Below, one piece after another: positions 7,219 through 13,439 of a DNA stretch of 13,439 nt; positions within the stretch are counted from its first letter, which is position 1, and every line of letters begins with the position of its first letter. Position numbers and translations under genes: made by a program. This DNA comes from an uncultured Pseudodesulfovibrio sp. (GTDB lineage Bacteria > Desulfobacterota > Desulfovibrionia > Desulfovibrionales > Desulfovibrionaceae), in assembly GCA_947259235.1 (NCBI GenBank), contig CAMYLL010000039.1:1-13439 (forward strand), given 5' to 3'. The notes beneath the pieces were generated by a model. It was not told where the DNA came from. It ran no database searches and was given only the letters and a program-made list of their open reading frames with translations.

Positions 7219-7248
7219 TTGACATAAAAACAATCCGTGCCTTATGGG
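7219..7248 (+). promoter_or_regulatory. Sigma70-type promoter candidate for qrcABCD
   Basis: A consensus TTGACA (7219-7224) is followed after 18 bases by TATGGG (7243-7248), a partial -10 match. It lies in the 172-base gap between manC and qrcA and is preceded by the palindrome at 7200-7211. If real, transcription starts near 7255. This rules out the in-frame ATG at 7244 as the qrcA start and leaves a leader of about 50 bases. Confidence 0.5.
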
Positions 7249-7306
7249 AACGTTGTTCAATTGGTGTGATTTTCACATAAACTTTAGAGTGATGGGGCGA
7301 GAGGTT

Positions 7307-8053
7307 ATGGAGGAAAGAAGAACATCGAAACGGTGTGGAGGGGTTCTCCCTTTCATCATCGGCTTCCTGGCCACATGCGTTTTGGGGTGGGCTGTGATTC
7401 CCGGGCTGTTCTTTGAAGAGGTAGAACAGCCTGTCCGGTTCAGCCATGCAATTCATGTGGACGACCAGGGAATGGAGTGTGACAGCTGCCACTATTTCCG
7501 GGAAGACGGCACCTACGCCGGATTTCCCACCAACGAGGGATGCGCGGATTGTCATGCGGTTGATCCTGCCGAAGCGATGGAAGCCATCGCCGAAGCCGGT
7601 ATCGACCCCACCGACTACGATGCCATCATGAAAGCCGAGATCGGCGCCATCGAGGACAACTTGGCGTCCGAATCCGAAGAGAACAAGCAGGCCGAGCGTG
7701 AGTACGTCGTCAAGTACCTCATTCAGGGCAAGGAAGTGCCGTGGCTGAACTATCAGTATCAGCCCGACAACGTCTTCTTCTCCCACCAGGCCCACGCAGG
7801 TCTCGACATTGCGGAACTTGCCGCCATGAAAAACGAGCTGTCCAGCGTTGTCGATGCGTCCGTGTTCGAAGAGCCCGCAGAGCAGAACTGCAACCTGTGC
7901 CACCTCAAGGACATTGACAAGACCGATACGCCGCCGGCCTTCGAGCGGAATGTCCTCTCCGGCTACAGCAAGATGACCATGAAGATGTGGAAGTGCGAAC
8001 GGTGCCATGCCCTCAAGGGCCAGCCCAACGCCTGCTACACCTGCCATAAGTAA
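7307..8053 (+). CDS. qrcA: QrcA, membrane-anchored multiheme cytochrome c of the Qrc complex
   Basis: QrcA is the periplasmic electron entry of Qrc, accepting electrons from type I cytochrome c3. Taking ATG 7307 gives 248 residues: a basic start (MEERRTSKR), one hydrophobic anchor (about 13-36) and no cleavage-type end, so it stays membrane-bound. Five CXXCH heme sites are visible at 58-62, 79-83, 195-199, 230-234 and 243-247, the last ending one residue before the C-terminus. Extra histidines in FSHAIH (45-50) and FSHQAH (158-163) are candidate distal ligands, as in cytochromes c3/c7. As I recall, the Desulfovibrio vulgaris complex was described as binding six hemes; only five sites are seen here and no cysteines remain for a sixth. 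The start is uncertain: ATG at 7292 or 7244 is in frame, but 7244 overlaps the promoter candidate. First gene of qrcABCD. Confidence 0.9.
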   Translation: MEERRTSKRCGGVLPFIIGFLATCVLGWAVIPGLFFEEVEQPVRFSHAIHVDDQGMECDSCHYFREDGTYAGFPTNEGCADCHAVDPAEAMEAIAEAGIDPTDYDAIMKAEIGAIEDNLASESEENKQAEREYVVKYLIQGKEVPWLNYQYQPDNVFFSHQAHAGLDIAELAAMKNELSSVVDASVFEEPAEQNCNLCHLKDIDKTDTPPAFERNVLSGYSKMTMKMWKCERCHALKGQPNACYTCHK

Positions 8054-8066
8054 AGGGGAGCTGAAG

Positions 8067-10016
8067 ATGAGCGTAGCACGCAGAGCTTTTATTCAGATGA
8101 GTGTGGGCGCCACCGTCGGTATCCTTTTTACACCGACGGTTTGGACCGCCCTTGATGATGTGTCCATCTGGACACAGAACTGGCCGTGGATTCCCACGTT
8201 GAAATACGGGGAAACCGCAAGTGTGCCGACTGTGTCCAAGATGTGTGAATCCGGCTGTGCCGTGAAGGTCCGCACCGTTGCCGGAACCGCCTTCGGAACC
8301 GAAGGCAACGTTGACAACCCTCTCTCCGGCGGCGGTATCTGCCCCCTGTGCGCCAACGGCGTACAGACCATGTACAGCCCCAACCGGATCAAGGCCCCCA
8401 TGCTTGCAGGCAAGGAGATATCCTGGGACGAAGCCAGGACCGTCGTTGCCGAAAAGCTGGCAGCCGCCGGCAGCAAGGTCGCCGTCATCAGCGGCGATCA
8501 GACCGGTACGATCAACGAAGTCTTCTCCGCGCTGCTTGCCAGCAAGGGGAGCGACGCTTTCTATGCCATGCCCTGCGAAATGCAGGCTGCCGACAAGGCA
8601 TGGACCGGCCTGATGGGCGGTTCCGGCCAGGTCGGATATGATCTCGAAAACGCCGACGCGGTCCTGCTGGCCGGTGCGGATGCCCTGGAATCCTGGGGGC
8701 CCACCGTTGCCAACCTCAAGGCCTTCGCGGCCAACAAGTCCGGCAAGTTCATCTTTGCCGGGCCCGTGCAGACCCGCACCGCGGCCGTCACCAGCAAGTG
8801 GGTGCCGGTCCCGACCGAAGGCATGGCTGCCTTCACCCTGGGCATCTGCTACTATGTCATGCAGGCTGGCAAGTCCGTGCCTGCGGCTGACTTTGAGCAG
8901 TTCAAGGCCATGGTCATGAGCGGATACACCCCGGCCAAGGTCGAGGCCGCCACCGGCGTCAAGGCCGACGTGATGGCCGATGTGGCCAAGACTCTGCTCG
9001 CCGCGAACAACCCCGTGGTCGTTCCGGCCGGTTCCGTTGCCGGAGCCGCTGCAGCCTTTGCGCTGAACCTGCTCCTTGGCGGAGCCATGACGGTCCTGCC
9101 CGAGTTCGGCAAGGCCGTTGATGGCGCTATGTCCCGCAGCGACATGCTGCAGAAGGACATCCTCCAGGGTGTGGATGCCGACGTCCTGTTCATCTACGAA
9201 GCCAACCCGATGTACGCGTTGCCCGAGCAGATCAAAGCCGGGTTCACCGTGGCCTTCGACAGCCTCAATACCGAGACCACCGCAGCCGCGGACCTCGTGT
9301 TGCCCACCCCGCACTCCTTCGAGCGCTTTGAGGATCTGGCCAGCCCCTATGGAGTGGCCGCAGCTTCTTACAGCCTCGGTGCACCGATCTCCAAGCCGAC
9401 CGTGAACGCCATGAGCGCCGGAGACTTTGTCCTCGGCCTGGCCGATCTCGGTTTCGAGACCTTCGAGGAAGTGGTCGACGCCAAGGTCGCCGCCATCGGC
9501 GCTGACAAGGATGAGCTGGTCGGCGGAGCCGCCTATGTGCTCGAAGAGACACCGGACATGTCCGGCGTCACCCTGGCCGCCAGCGTGCTGGGCAAGGCCG
9601 CCGTTCCCGTCAAGGGGACCGGCGCTGTGGCCCTGGCTCCCTATACGCTGCTCAACGTGGGCACGGCCAACCAGGCCACCACGCCCAACGCGCCCTGCAC
9701 CATCAGCAACAACCAGCTCATCGGCGACAGCATGGTCGTCATGATGGCTTCCGTCACCGCCAAGAAGCTTGGCGTGGGCGTTGGTTCCAAGGTCAAGCTC
9801 TCCGGCGGAAGCGGCGATTGCGAGGCTCTGGTCCAGATATACGAGGGCGTTCTGCCCGGCGTTGTGGCCGCCCCTCTGGGTATGGGTCATACCGTTGGTG
9901 ACGAGTTCTCGAAAGGCAAGGGCGATAATGTCTACAAGATCCTCACGGTGAGCTCCGAGGCTGCCACTGGCACCTCCACATGGGCCGGTTCCACTGTGAA
10001 CGTCGCCAAAATCTAG
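8067..10016 (+). CDS. qrcB: QrcB, molybdopterin-oxidoreductase-like subunit of Qrc
   Basis: QrcB is the large periplasmic subunit of menaquinone reductase, related to molybdopterin oxidoreductases but reported to carry no molybdenum; it relays electrons from QrcA to QrcC. The 649-residue protein is short for that superfamily. The N-terminus, ARRAFIQ plus a hydrophobic stretch (4-26), looks like a twin-arginine export signal. The N-terminal cluster site is altered: Cys60, Cys64 and Cys92 keep the C-x3-C-x27-C spacing, but the first Cys of the classical CxxC is Ser57, and an extra Cys follows at 95. The segment MYSPNRIKAPML...ISWDEA (102-123) is typical of the superfamily. A C-terminal double-psi barrel-like domain (about 530-645) is inferred from layout. 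ATG 8067 has AGGGGAG seven bases upstream, right after the qrcA stop. Confidence 0.93.
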   Translation: MSVARRAFIQMSVGATVGILFTPTVWTALDDVSIWTQNWPWIPTLKYGETASVPTVSKMCESGCAVKVRTVAGTAFGTEGNVDNPLSGGGICPLCANGVQTMYSPNRIKAPMLAGKEISWDEARTVVAEKLAAAGSKVAVISGDQTGTINEVFSALLASKGSDAFYAMPCEMQAADKAWTGLMGGSGQVGYDLENADAVLLAGADALESWGPTVANLKAFAANKSGKFIFAGPVQTRTAAVTSKWVPVPTEGMAAFTLGICYYVMQAGKSVPAADFEQFKAMVMSGYTPAKVEAATGVKADVMADVAKTLLAANNPVVVPAGSVAGAAAAFALNLLLGGAMTVLPEFGKAVDGAMSRSDMLQKDILQGVDADVLFIYEANPMYALPEQIKAGFTVAFDSLNTETTAAADLVLPTPHSFERFEDLASPYGVAAASYSLGAPISKPTVNAMSAGDFVLGLADLGFETFEEVVDAKVAAIGADKDELVGGAAYVLEETPDMSGVTLAASVLGKAAVPVKGTGAVALAPYTLLNVGTANQATTPNAPCTISNNQLIGDSMVVMMASVTAKKLGVGVGSKVKLSGGSGDCEALVQIYEGVLPGVVAAPLGMGHTVGDEFSKGKGDNVYKILTVSSEAATGTSTWAGSTVNVAKI

Positions 10017-10027
10017 GGGGAACCGAC

Positions 10028-10858
10028 ATGCAAACGAAAGAATTCAAAATCAAATGGGGCATGGTCATTGATATTGACAAGTGCACCGGCTGCGGGGCCT
10101 GTATGGTCGGCTGCCAGGTGGAGAACAATATCGCTCCCATGACCAAGAAAGACCCCTATAACTACGTTCAGGCCCTGACCACAGACCGCGACGACGCGGC
10201 CAACAAGCTCAGGACCCTGACCTGGCTGACCGTGTACGAACTGTCCAACGGGAAGACCTTCCCGGAGCACGAAGTGGCTTACCTGCCCAGGCCCTGCATG
10301 CAGTGCGGTAATCCCGCATGTGTGCCCGTGTGCCCGGTCATCGCCACGGACAAGAACGAAGAGGGCGGCATCGTCTCCCAGATCTACCCCCGTTGCATCG
10401 GCTGTAGATACTGCATGGCTGCGTGCCCATATCACGCCCGGTACTTCAACTGGTGGGATCCCCTCTGGCCGGAAGGCATGGACAAGGGTCTGTGCCCCAA
10501 CGCGTCTCCGCGCCCCCGTGGCGTTGTCGAGAAGTGCAGCTTCTGCCACAGCCGTTACCTCAAGGCCAAGGACAAGGTCCGTGCCGAGGGCGGCGATCCG
10601 ATGAATCTGCCCGACGGCGCGTATACCACCGCCTGTGCGGACATCTGTCCGACCAAGGCCATCACCTTCGGCGATCTGAACAATCCCGAGCACAAGGTGC
10701 ATGATCTGGCCAAGAGCAAGAACGCCTTCCGCCTGCTCGAAAAGCTCGGCCTGGCTCCCCAGGTTTACTACATGAGCGAACGCGAATGGGTGCGCAAGCA
10801 GGGCGACAACTACAATGGTAACGGCGGCCACGGGGCTCCGGCAACCAATCACGGCTAG
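10028..10858 (+). CDS. qrcC: QrcC, four-cluster iron-sulfur subunit of Qrc
   Basis: QrcC is the ferredoxin-like wire between QrcB and the membrane subunit, in the DmsB/PsrB/NrfC class. The 276-residue protein has all sixteen cysteines of four cluster sites: CTGCGACMVGC (19-29), CMQCGNPACVPVC (90-102), CIGCRYCMAAC (123-133), and CSFC (170-173) with CADIC (203-207). Cys156 is extra. No signal peptide is seen; export bound to the Tat substrate QrcB is the usual explanation for such subunits. ATG 10028 is chosen because the ribosome site GGGGGAA overlaps the qrcB stop and the first cluster then starts near residue 19, as in relatives; an in-frame ATG at 9980 lies inside qrcB. From the sequence alone I cannot tell which site holds the [3Fe-4S] cluster reported for Qrc. 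Confidence 0.94.
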   Translation: MQTKEFKIKWGMVIDIDKCTGCGACMVGCQVENNIAPMTKKDPYNYVQALTTDRDDAANKLRTLTWLTVYELSNGKTFPEHEVAYLPRPCMQCGNPACVPVCPVIATDKNEEGGIVSQIYPRCIGCRYCMAACPYHARYFNWWDPLWPEGMDKGLCPNASPRPRGVVEKCSFCHSRYLKAKDKVRAEGGDPMNLPDGAYTTACADICPTKAITFGDLNNPEHKVHDLAKSKNAFRLLEKLGLAPQVYYMSEREWVRKQGDNYNGNGGHGAPATNHG

Positions 10859-10869
10859 GAGGCTGAACA

Positions 10870-12111
10870 ATGGATAGCAAACTCTTCCCGGAAGGGACGC
10901 AGCGGTGCTCGTTTGGCCAGTTCCTCATCTGGCTGGCAGTGATCCTCGGCTTCTTCGGCTGGGGCCTGTACGCCGCCGTGCTCGTTCTCTATAACGGCAT
11001 CGGTACCACCGGACTGGACAACTACTTCGGGTTTGGTGCCTGGATCACCTTCGACCTCGCGGTCATCGCCCTTGGCGCAGGTGCGTTCTTCACCGGCCTG
11101 CTCAAGTATATCCTCAAGATCAAACAGCTTGAGAAGATCATCAACCTGACGGTTATCGTCGGTTTCATCTGTTACTCCGGCGCCATGCTGGTTCTGACCC
11201 TCGACATCGGTCAGCCCGGTCGCGCATGGTTCGGCTACTGGCATCCGAACGTCCACTCCATGCTGACAGAAGTTATCTTCTGCATCACCTGCTACTGCAC
11301 CGTTCTGATCATCGAGTTCGTCCCGCTGGTCCTCGAGCAGAAGCAGCTGAACAAGATTCCCTTCATCCATGCTCTTGCGCACAACATGCACATCAACATG
11401 GCTCTGTTCGCCGGTCTTGGCGCGTTCCTGTCCACCTTCCACCAGGGATCCCTGGGAGGCATGTACGGCGTCCTCATCGGCCGCCCCTATGCCTTCCGCG
11501 AGGGCTTCTTCATCTGGCCGTGGACCTTCTTCCTGTTCGTGCTCTCCGCTGTCGGTTCCGGCCCGGTCTTCACCGTCCTGGTCGCCACCTTCATGGAGAA
11601 GCTGACCGGCAAGAAACTGGTCGACTTCAAGACAAAGGCTCTGATGGGCAAGATCGCTGGCTCCATGCTGTGCGTCTACATGTTCTTCAAGATCCTCGAC
11701 ACGTGGGCATGGGCCACCGGCTACCTGCCTTCCGTCGGTCTGACCTTCGACCAGATGTTCTACGGCGTAGCCTACGGTAAATGGCTGATGTGGGCCGAGC
11801 TCGGACTGTGCGGCGTCGTTCCGGCCATCATGCTGGTGACCCCGTCCATCCGCAACAATCCGGCCCTGCTGTATACCGCAGCGTTGCTTGACTGCTTCGG
11901 CATCTGCATCAACCGCTACGTCTTCACTGTCCAGACCATCGCCTTCCCGGCCATGCCGTTCGACAGCTGGCAGGTGTACTACCCGAACTGGGTGGAATAT
12001 GCCTCGTCCATCATGATCGTCGCCTATGGCTTCCTGGTTCTGAGCCTCAGCTACCGTTACCTGCCGGTATTCCCGCTGGAAACCAAGCTGAACTATCAGT
12101 CCGGCGAATAA
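10870..12111 (+). CDS. qrcD: QrcD, NrfD/PsrC-type membrane subunit of Qrc
   Basis: QrcD is the integral membrane subunit that binds menaquinone and completes Qrc. The 413-residue protein is almost entirely hydrophobic, with about ten helices (roughly 17-42, 57-81, 91-112, 131-154, 173-193, 213-241, 260-280, 303-325, 332-356, 376-397), as expected for the NrfD/PsrC family. Conserved-looking polar positions in helices or loops include DIGQPGRAW (112-120), where family members place residues near the quinone site, and HQGSLGG (191-197). Relatives are ActC/ActF of alternative complex III and PsrC of polysulfide reductase. AGGAGG overlapping the qrcC stop lies seven bases before ATG 10870, so translation is tightly linked. 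It is the last gene of the operon; a strong terminator follows 26 bases after the stop. Confidence 0.94.
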   Translation: MDSKLFPEGTQRCSFGQFLIWLAVILGFFGWGLYAAVLVLYNGIGTTGLDNYFGFGAWITFDLAVIALGAGAFFTGLLKYILKIKQLEKIINLTVIVGFICYSGAMLVLTLDIGQPGRAWFGYWHPNVHSMLTEVIFCITCYCTVLIIEFVPLVLEQKQLNKIPFIHALAHNMHINMALFAGLGAFLSTFHQGSLGGMYGVLIGRPYAFREGFFIWPWTFFLFVLSAVGSGPVFTVLVATFMEKLTGKKLVDFKTKALMGKIAGSMLCVYMFFKILDTWAWATGYLPSVGLTFDQMFYGVAYGKWLMWAELGLCGVVPAIMLVTPSIRNNPALLYTAALLDCFGICINRYVFTVQTIAFPAMPFDSWQVYYPNWVEYASSIMIVAYGFLVLSLSYRYLPVFPLETKLNYQSGE

Positions 12112-12136
12112 TCTCGCGGACACCCTGTCACTCATC

Positions 12137-12166
12137 AAAGGCCCGCTCGAAAGAGCGGGCCTTTTT
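12137..12166 (+). terminator. Rho-independent terminator of the qrc operon
   Basis: AAAGGCCCGCTC (12137-12148) and GAGCGGGCCTTT (12153-12164) form a perfect 12-bp stem capped by a GAAA tetraloop. The plus strand ends in five Ts (12162-12166). The mirrored flank gives only three Ts on the minus strand, so it may weakly stop the converging RND remnant transcript too. Confidence 0.93.
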
Positions 12167-12399
12167 AATGTCATCTTGTTCGACGTTGTTCCGGGTAGTC
12201 AGTCGTGTTCCAGTTCGTACGGGCAGGAGGATTGAACGACGCCAGCCAATCACTGGTTTGGTGAAGCAGTTAACTGTGAACCCGCAAGAGGCGTTCCGTC
12301 GACAAGCTGTCTCAGGCGATTTTCAGAAGCCGGGCAGCGCAAAGGGCAGTCTCCGAGATGGGGCGCCGCAGGCTTACCCTGTTTCCTCCTGCGCTCTGT

Positions 12400-13320
12400 T
12401 TACGCCTCTTCCTGCGCCGGTTCGGCGTTGCGGTTCCGTTCTTCCAGCCACTTCTGAAGCTCATCCATGTAGGTATAGAATATGGGCGTCAGGTAGAGGG
12501 TGACTATCTGCGAAAAGGCAAGCCCGCCGACGACGGCGAGTCCGAGAGGGCGGCGGACCTCCGCCCCGGCTCCGATGCCCATGGCTATGGGGAGTGCGCC
12601 CATGATCGCCGCAAGGGTTGTCATGAGGATGGGGCGGAAACGGATTGTTGCTCCCTTGAAGGCCGCTTCCTCGGGCGTGATCCCGGTTTTTTCCGCCTCG
12701 ATGGCGAAGTCCACCACCATGATGGAGTTCTTTTTGACGATGCCGATGAGCATGATAATGCCGACCATGCCGTAGAGGTCGAGATCGTAGCCGAAGAGCA
12801 TGAGTGTGACGAGCCCGCCAAAGGCGGCGGAGGGCAGCCCGGAGAGGATGGTCAGCGGATGAATGAACGATTCGTAGAGCGAGCCGAGCAGAATGTAGAT
12901 GGCGACGATGGCGATGAAGAGCAGGAAGTAGAGTGAATTCATGGACTCGGCAAAGGCTCCGGCCGTCCCCTCGAAGGTGGTGCTGACCGTCTGGGGCAGC
13001 TTGTCCAGAGCGAGCCTGTCCACGGCCTCAGTGATCTGGCCCATGGATGTGCCTGCTTTTCCGTTGAAAGAGAACGTGACGGATTCGAGTTGCCCCGTGT
13101 GGTTGACCGTCACCGGTCCCGTGGTCTCTCGAATGGTTGCCAACGCGTCGAGGCGGACGAGGTTGCCGGTGCTGGAGCGGACGTAGAGCATGGACAGGGC
13201 GTCGGCGTTTTTCTGGAACTCCGGCTTGAGCTGCATGATCACCTTGTATTCGTCGATGGTGGCGTAGATGGTCGAAATCTGCCGCTCGCCGTAGGCGGTA
13301 TACAGGGCGTTTTCAATTGG
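12400..13320 (-). pseudogene. RND efflux pump inner-membrane subunit, C-terminal fragment only
   Basis: The reading frame gives the last ~307 residues of an AcrB/MdtB/MdtC-type proton-driven drug exporter, normally ~1030-1050 residues. Homology begins at IENALYTAYGERQISTIY (bases 13264-13317), a stretch that sits about 70% along intact pumps. It continues through the porter subdomain, helix 8 (YFLLFIAIVAIYILLGSLY), helix 9 (PLTILSGLPSAAFGG), helix 10 (MVGIIMLIGIVKKNSIMVVDF), helix 11 and helix 12. Upstream of ~13320 the frame reads 13 unrelated residues and hits TAG at 13360-13362. The missing two thirds include the catalytic Asp helix, so the fragment cannot pump. A GTG at 13242 could start a 280-residue peptide, but has no functional sense. 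It converges on qrcD. An insertion or rearrangement is the likely cause. Confidence 0.85.
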
Positions 13321-13400
13321 CGCATTTTCAGAATTCTGTTGCCATTCGAAAAATTCAGCCTAATATAGAAGGTTCCCACTTGTAGCTGGAGGGTGGAGCC

Positions 13401-13439
13401 ATGCGGGAAAACAAGCTGGAATGGATGCTTAGGACGTTC
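13401..13439 (+). CDS. 5' end of an unidentified gene, runs off the window
   Basis: ATG 13401 is preceded by GGAGGGTGGAG, a strong ribosome site, and opens 13 codons (MRENKLEWMLRTF) to the window end. It starts ~80 bases beyond the point where RND homology stops. A first gene of a mobile element inserted in the RND gene fits the position, but thirteen residues are too few to name a family. Confidence 0.5.
   Translation, partial: MRENKLEWMLRTF

Noticed and set aside
8013..9890. Open frame of 625 codons on the minus strand opposite qrcB
   Set aside because: It mirrors the codons of qrcB, is GC-rich and low in complexity with many Gly, His and Asp, has no ribosome site or known domain, and qrcB itself is a clear family member.
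10855..12174. Open frame of 439 codons on the minus strand opposite qrcD
   Set aside because: Very acidic, Glu/Asp/Gln-rich translation that mirrors hydrophobic codons of a membrane protein; it also covers the qrc terminator.
1..13439. CRISPR array, tRNA or rRNA genes, riboswitch
   Set aside because: No evenly spaced direct repeats, no cloverleaf with a CCA-ready stem and no ribosomal RNA sequence were seen on reading both strands; weaker structured RNAs could be missed by eye.

Overview
The window looks like chromosome from a sulfate-reducing deltaproteobacterium of the Desulfovibrio/Pseudodesulfovibrio type. The main reason is a complete four-gene Qrc (menaquinone reductase) operon at 7307-12111, the respiratory complex described from Desulfovibrio. 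Most of the window is GC-rich with strong Shine-Dalgarno sites. The first ~720 bases are clearly more AT-rich and hold only gene debris and non-coding DNA.

Layout. 1-387: remnant of a bacteriohemerythrin gene (+), lacking a usable start and carrying stops. 388-754: AT-rich non-coding. 755-2311 (-): FAD-dependent dehydrogenase of the COG2509 type. 2681-2971 (-): 96-residue Gly/Ser-rich protein of unknown function with a duplicated motif. 3143-3376 (+): very small membrane-protein frame interrupted by an in-frame TGA. 3508-4308 and 4372-4941 (-): mazG and a cvpA-type gene, probably one cvpA-mazG transcript. 5136-7134 (+): rfbC and manC, separated by one base, for activated sugars used in surface polysaccharide. 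7219-7248: promoter candidate, then qrcA-qrcB-qrcC-qrcD (+), ending in a textbook terminator at 12137-12166. 12400-~13320 (-): the last ~30% of an RND efflux pump gene, cut off at its 5' side by unrelated sequence. 13401-13439 (+): first 13 codons of another gene running off the window.

How the genes work together. Qrc is known to take electrons from periplasmic hydrogenases and formate dehydrogenases via the type I tetraheme cytochrome c3. They enter at the cytochrome subunit QrcA, pass through QrcB and QrcC, and reach menaquinone at the NrfD-like membrane subunit QrcD; the menaquinol then feeds sulfate reduction. rfbC and manC belong to dTDP-rhamnose and GDP-mannose synthesis, and the rest of those pathways lies outside the window.

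I did not find a convincing new multi-gene system. Best second looks: the cut RND gene and its junction, the small membrane ORF with an in-frame TGA, the five (not six) CXXCH motifs in QrcA, the altered cluster-binding Cys pattern of QrcB, the repeat protein at 2681-2971, and the hemerythrin remnant. No tRNA, rRNA or CRISPR array was seen.
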